A stretch of 9,747 nucleotides of DNA from Pseudomonadota bacterium (GTDB lineage: Bacteria; Pseudomonadota; Alphaproteobacteria; Sphingomonadales; Sphingomonadaceae). The stretch lies in NCBI GenBank assembly GCA_029781465.1, contig JAKOWQ010000322.1, positions 1-9,747 of the forward strand. Reading direction: 5' to 3'. Shown here piece after piece: positions 6,854 through 9,747 of this stretch; position 1 is the first letter of the stretch; every line of letters starts with the position of its first letter. The notes under the pieces were generated by a model. The model was not told where the DNA came from. It did no database searches and saw only the letters and a program-made list of their open reading frames with translations. Position numbers and translations under genes: made by a program.

Positions 6854-7504
6854 TCAGAAACCGAGCAGGCCAAGCCGGATCGCTCGGGCGAAGCCGGTGG
6901 GAGAGGCAAGCAGGCGGCCATCGCCGCGCGCGCGGCGGGCCAGACCGTGAAGCACGGCAAGCGGGCGCATGGAGCGCGCCAGTCGGACCCGATCCCAGCG
7001 ATGCACCGCGACCATTTCCGCCACCGTCCCTCGCTCATCGAGGTGGGTGAGGTGTCCAAGGAGGTCGACCAGGGCCCAGCCCCGCGCAGCCTGCCGGGCG
7101 GCGGCGCCATCGCAGCCCAGCCGCTCGGCCAGGCTGCCCAGCGCCGCAACGCGACCTTCGACAAATTCCGACAGCGAGGCGCCATCAAGCGGAGCCTGCC
7201 CGAGCAGAGCTTCCCAGCCATCGACCAGCGCGATCAGGCCTCCCCGTGCCCCGTCCCACCCGGCGAAGGATGCAAGCAAGGGCTCACCCGCTGTCACCGT
7301 CGCCGATTCTGCAAGCCGTTCGCGCCACCAGGCGAGCCGCATCTGGGCCAGCAAGGGCTCGCGCGCGCCGCGTACGATCCGGGTGAGCTTGGCATCGAGC
7401 GCCAGCACGGCAAGCCAATCCTGGCGCACTCCGCCGGGAGCATATGCCAGCGCCAGCCGCTGCTCTGGCGGCAGGAGCAGAAGGTGCGGTTCGGGATCGT
7501 ACAT
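6854..7504 (-). CDS. short squalene/phytoene synthase-family protein, degenerate
   Basis: The segment RLALAYAP, then LALDAKLTRIVRGAREPLLA and QMRLAWWRERL (about residues 16-64) match the N-terminal part of the squalene/phytoene synthase family, especially the NDUFAF6-like branch common in alphaproteobacteria (an ExLxxQxRLxWWRExL pattern). At about 216 residues it is shorter than true synthases (about 280-350). I see neither of the two aspartate-rich DxxxD motifs that bind the prenyl diphosphate; the second is at best the remnant LVDLLGHLTHLDERG. It may therefore be a non-catalytic or divergent member, cytoplasmic or membrane-associated. I chose the ATG at 7504, close to the first conserved block. 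An ATG at 7588 would add 28 residues, but that region has AT-richer codons and overlaps the CtrA-like box. Neither start has a good ribosome binding site. The EF-hand gene follows 26 bases downstream. Confidence 0.78.
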   Translation of the reverse strand: MYDPEPHLLLLPPEQRLALAYAPGGVRQDWLAVLALDAKLTRIVRGAREPLLAQMRLAWWRERLAESATVTAGEPLLASFAGWDGARGGLIALVDGWEALLGQAPLDGASLSEFVEGRVAALGSLAERLGCDGAAARQAARGWALVDLLGHLTHLDERGTVAEMVAVHRWDRVRLARSMRPLAVLHGLARRARGDGRLLASPTGFARAIRLGLLGF

Positions 7505-7569
7505 CGCGATAAAGGTATCGTTCAAAGCCGCGCGGGCAAGCCCCTCATGCCAATTGGAATTCTGCGGTC

Positions 7570-7585
7570 CTAACCATTTGCTAAC
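7570..7585. promoter_or_regulatory. CtrA-like box upstream of the TadG-like gene
   Basis: The sequence CTAA-N7-CTAAC (7570-7573, seven bases, 7581-7585) is a direct repeat resembling the alphaproteobacterial cell-cycle regulator CtrA consensus TTAA-N7-TTAAC. Spacing is correct and there is one T-to-C mismatch in each half. Both halves continue as TAACCAT. It lies about 72 bases before the TadG-like start and upstream of the divergent prenyl-synthase-like gene. CtrA is known to control pilus genes in Caulobacter and relatives; its use here is inferred. Confidence 0.4.
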
Positions 7586-7656
7586 CATGCTGCTTGAAGG
7601 TGCGACAACCAAGGCAGGCTATTGCTGCGCCGCTTAAGTCAACCTCCGGGGTTCCC

Positions 7657-9267
7657 ATGTTCGACTCGATCCGCCGCACGGCGCAGCGACTCAAGGCCAG
7701 CAAGAGCGGCAATGCCGCGCTTCTGGTTGCGCTTGGTCTGCCGGTGCTGATCGGCAGCTCGGGCCTCGCGGTCGACGTTTCGCAATGGTACATGTGGAAG
7801 CAGGAACTGCAGTTTGCGGCTGACCAGGCCGCGCTGGCCGGAGCCTGGGCGCGCAGCTCGACCACCACCCAGAACGACTACCAGACCCGCGCCCGTCAAG
7901 AGTTTACCGCCAATCTTGCCGCCACCCGCGGCAACACCACTACGCCATCAGTTTCGCTGGGCAATTACAATGGCGGCACCAACAACGCGGTGCGGGTCAC
8001 CGCATCGGCAAGCAAGGCACTTCCGTTCACGGCGTTCCTGACCGGTCGTTCCGCAACGGTTGCGGTAACCGCGAGGGCGACCTTCTCGATGTCGTCGAGC
8101 TACAATGCCTGCATCCTTTCGGTGAACCCAACCGACAACCGCTCGGCGATCTTCGGCAATGCGATCACCGGCGGTTCGGACTGCGGAGTTGGCGCACTTT
8201 CGACCGGCACCCAGGCGATCGTCGAAACCGGCGACTCCGAAGTGCAGTTGGGCGACATTGTCTCGGCGGGCGGGATCGAGGATACGTTCTCGAACAACGG
8301 CACGATCCACGAATTTGTCGACGGCCTGTCCGATCCCTACGCCGAACTGACTGCGCCAAGCTCGGCCGGCCAGCCATCGCGCACCTATTCGTGCCCGGCA
8401 TACTCGGCCGGGACGACCACCTGGACCGCGAACCAGACAGTCCGCACGCAGGTTACCTACAGCTACAAGAAGGGCAATCCAGTCAGCAGCGCGACCCCGG
8501 TTACGCTGACCTCAAGCGATGCCGGCTATATGGCCCCAAGCGACAATACAGTTGGCCCGACCAGCACTACCTATACCAGCGCGCCGACCGCAGGGACGAC
8601 CGTGTCTGGCCCGACCACGGGCAGCTACAGCGTTGTCGCCGGCAACGGCAACAACCGCATCTGGCGCGCAGCGACGACCACGGTTACCACCACTATCGGC
8701 ACGGTCACAGGCCCGGTAACGACCGGGGCATCCGACGGTATCGCCCGGCCCCAGCCGGGGATCTACAGCAACATTTCGATCACCTGCAACACGATCTTCT
8801 CAAGCGGGATCTATTTCATCAGCGGAACGATCGATTTCGGCAACAATCGGGTTGTAACCGGGTCCGATGTCTTGTTCGTGATGACCGGAACCTCCGGCGA
8901 TATCCGGATCAACTCCACATCTAACGTTTCATTGTCCGGGATCACCGCAGATACGCTGCAGAATACCTATGGCTATTCTGCCAGCCTGGCTGCGAAGTGG
9001 AAGAACATGCTGTTTTTCGACAAAAACAACACCAGTGATTTCGATATCAACGGCAATGCCACGCTCGATCTCAACGGGATTCTCTACATGCCCTCGCGAG
9101 AGGTGAAGATTAACGGCAACATGAGCAGCGGCACGCGCTGCATCATGCTGGTGGCCGATACGTTCTGGATCACTGGATCGGCCAACCTGACCAATTTCTG
9201 CTCGCCCGACGGCGGCGGCGGCATGCTGATCGGCGATCGCACCGCAACGGTGAGGCTGATCGCGTGA
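7657..9267 (+). CDS. TadG-like pilus assembly / Tad-domain protein
   Basis: This is a 536-residue protein. Residues 17-63 form the TadE/TadG-like N-terminal module: SGNAALLVALGLPVLIGSSG is the membrane-spanning pseudopilin-like helix, followed by LAVDVSQWYMWKQELQFAAD and QAALAGAW. The rest should be periplasmic. YNACILSVNPTDN (149-161) with C152 and SDCGVGA with C176 are typical of TadG-like proteins. Residues about 235-365 are Thr/Ser/Gly-rich low complexity. Residues about 368-530 are Asn/Gly/Thr-rich with short repeated strands (GIYFISGTIDFGNN, DFDINGNATLDLNG), suggesting a beta-helix-like domain; no von Willebrand A domain is apparent. The ATG at 7657 directly precedes the module; an in-frame TTG at 7594 would add 21 unremarkable residues. 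Family members act with Tad/Flp pilus machinery or as envelope pseudopilins. The stop overlaps the next start (GTGA). Confidence 0.87.
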   Translation: MFDSIRRTAQRLKASKSGNAALLVALGLPVLIGSSGLAVDVSQWYMWKQELQFAADQAALAGAWARSSTTTQNDYQTRARQEFTANLAATRGNTTTPSVSLGNYNGGTNNAVRVTASASKALPFTAFLTGRSATVAVTARATFSMSSSYNACILSVNPTDNRSAIFGNAITGGSDCGVGALSTGTQAIVETGDSEVQLGDIVSAGGIEDTFSNNGTIHEFVDGLSDPYAELTAPSSAGQPSRTYSCPAYSAGTTTWTANQTVRTQVTYSYKKGNPVSSATPVTLTSSDAGYMAPSDNTVGPTSTTYTSAPTAGTTVSGPTTGSYSVVAGNGNNRIWRAATTTVTTTIGTVTGPVTTGASDGIARPQPGIYSNISITCNTIFSSGIYFISGTIDFGNNRVVTGSDVLFVMTGTSGDIRINSTSNVSLSGITADTLQNTYGYSASLAAKWKNMLFFDKNNTSDFDINGNATLDLNGILYMPSREVKINGNMSSGTRCIMLVADTFWITGSANLTNFCSPDGGGGMLIGDRTATVRLIA

Positions 9268-9728
9268 GGCGCCGGTTGCAATCGCTGGCAGCGCTTTGGT
9301 GCGACGATCGCGGGGCGATGCTGGTCGAAACGGCGATCGTCGCTCCGGTGCTTGTGCTGAGGAGCATGGGTGCCTTTCAGGGTTCGCAGGTGGTCGCCCG
9401 GCAGACCGAGCTGCAGGGTGCCGCTGCGGAGGCGACCGGGATCGCCCTCGCCTCACCGCCGGAAACCAATGACCAGCGCACCACGCTGAAAAGCGTGATT
9501 GTCGCCTCCACCGGCCTGGACAGCGATCAGGTGACCGTCAGCGAGAAAGTCCGCTGCGGATCGGCGACTCCCGATGTCGATTCGTCCTCCACCTGTGTCG
9601 GCACCAAGGGGTCCAGCTACGTTCTGATCCAGCTCAACGACACCTACACTCCGGCCTGGACGCAGTGGGGCTTTGGCTCGCCGATCAACTTCAACGTCGA
9701 TCGCTATGTGATGATCAAGCAATCATGA
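9264..9728 (+). CDS. TadE-like pseudopilin protein
   Basis: This 154-residue protein begins at GTG (9264), four bases inside the end of the TadG-like gene. Residues 15-56 carry the TadE-like signature: DDRGAMLVETAIVAPVLVL, then MGAFQGSQVVARQTELQGAAAEA. DRGA-LVE with Glu22 at the head of the helix is the type IV-pilin-like feature of the family. The helix contains an unusual arginine (R33) where a leucine is normal. The remainder is a small periplasmic domain with C98 and C111 and the usual C-terminal strand VDRYVMIKQS. It probably works with the TadG-like protein as a minor pseudopilin in a Tad-type or related envelope apparatus. The secretion ATPase, platform and prepilin peptidase genes are not in this window. 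The stop overlaps the ATG of the next gene (ATGA at 9725-9728). Confidence 0.86.
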   Translation: MRRRLQSLAALWCDDRGAMLVETAIVAPVLVLRSMGAFQGSQVVARQTELQGAAAEATGIALASPPETNDQRTTLKSVIVASTGLDSDQVTVSEKVRCGSATPDVDSSSTCVGTKGSSYVLIQLNDTYTPAWTQWGFGSPINFNVDRYVMIKQS

Positions 9729-9747
9729 CTGTCCTGAGCGCCCTGCT
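9725..9747 (+). CDS. start of a following gene, possibly another TadE-like protein (cut by window end)
   Basis: An ATG at 9725-9727 overlaps the TadE-like stop codon as ATGA and opens a frame reading MTVLSAL to the window edge. The overlap repeats the GTGA coupling just upstream, and TadG/TadE genes often come in runs of two or three. Only seven codons are visible, so both the gene and its family are inferred from position. Confidence 0.45.

Noticed and set aside
7594..7656. TTG start adding 21 residues to the TadG-like protein
   Set aside because: There is no ribosome binding site and the added residues match nothing in the family, whose members begin shortly before the membrane helix as the ATG at 7657 does.
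8355..8755. Thr/Ser-rich stretch in the TadG-like gene considered as a DNA tandem repeat
   Set aside because: The bias is at the amino acid level only. I found no regular repeat unit in the bases.
1..9747. Defence system, phage, insertion sequence, CRISPR array or tRNA
   Set aside because: No transposase, integrase, nuclease, toxin-antitoxin pair, direct-repeat array or cloverleaf-like sequence could be seen on either strand.

Overview
The window is high-GC, densely packed chromosomal DNA of an alphaproteobacterium. The folate-dependent TrmFO, a TadG/TadE pilus-type pair and a CtrA-like box upstream of that pair point to Sphingomonadales (Novosphingobium/Erythrobacter/Sphingomonas-like). This placement is inferred from gene content and style, not from a search. 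No tRNA, rRNA, CRISPR array, insertion sequence, integrase or phage gene was seen, and no gene-free stretch exceeds about 150 bases.

Left part (1-3382): the C-terminal end of a TauD/TfdA-type Fe(II)/2-oxoglutarate dioxygenase enters on the + strand. It meets, tail to tail with interlocked stop codons, a minus-strand group. In transcription order that group is a YhhN/TMEM86-type membrane protein, a 587-residue exported protein with Sel1-like repeats and regularly spaced cysteine pairs (Hcp-like), and a 174-residue exported protein of unknown function. The last two are 10 bases apart and look co-transcribed. The ribosome binding site of the second overlaps the stop codon of the first.

Middle (3489-6363): on the + strand lie an exported class C beta-lactamase-fold serine hydrolase with an extra C-terminal region, then trmFO, the FAD- and folate-dependent tRNA m5U54 methyltransferase. 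The trmFO stop again interlocks with the stop of a convergent gene. That minus-strand pair is a short, degenerate squalene/phytoene-synthase-family protein (6854-7504) followed 26 bases later by a membrane-anchored three-EF-hand protein (6360-6827).

Right part (7570-9747): after a short divergent region with a CtrA-like box, a + strand TadG-like protein, a TadE-like protein and the first codons of a third gene are chained by GTGA and ATGA stop/start overlaps. This indicates tight translational coupling of envelope or pilus-type pseudopilin components.

Most of the window looks ordinary. The items most worth a second look are the Cys-paired Sel1 protein with its secreted neighbour, the CtrA-like box, the C-terminal region of the serine hydrolase, the degenerate prenyl-synthase/EF-hand pair, and an arginine inside the TadE membrane helix. 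I did not find convincing evidence for a wholly new multi-gene system.
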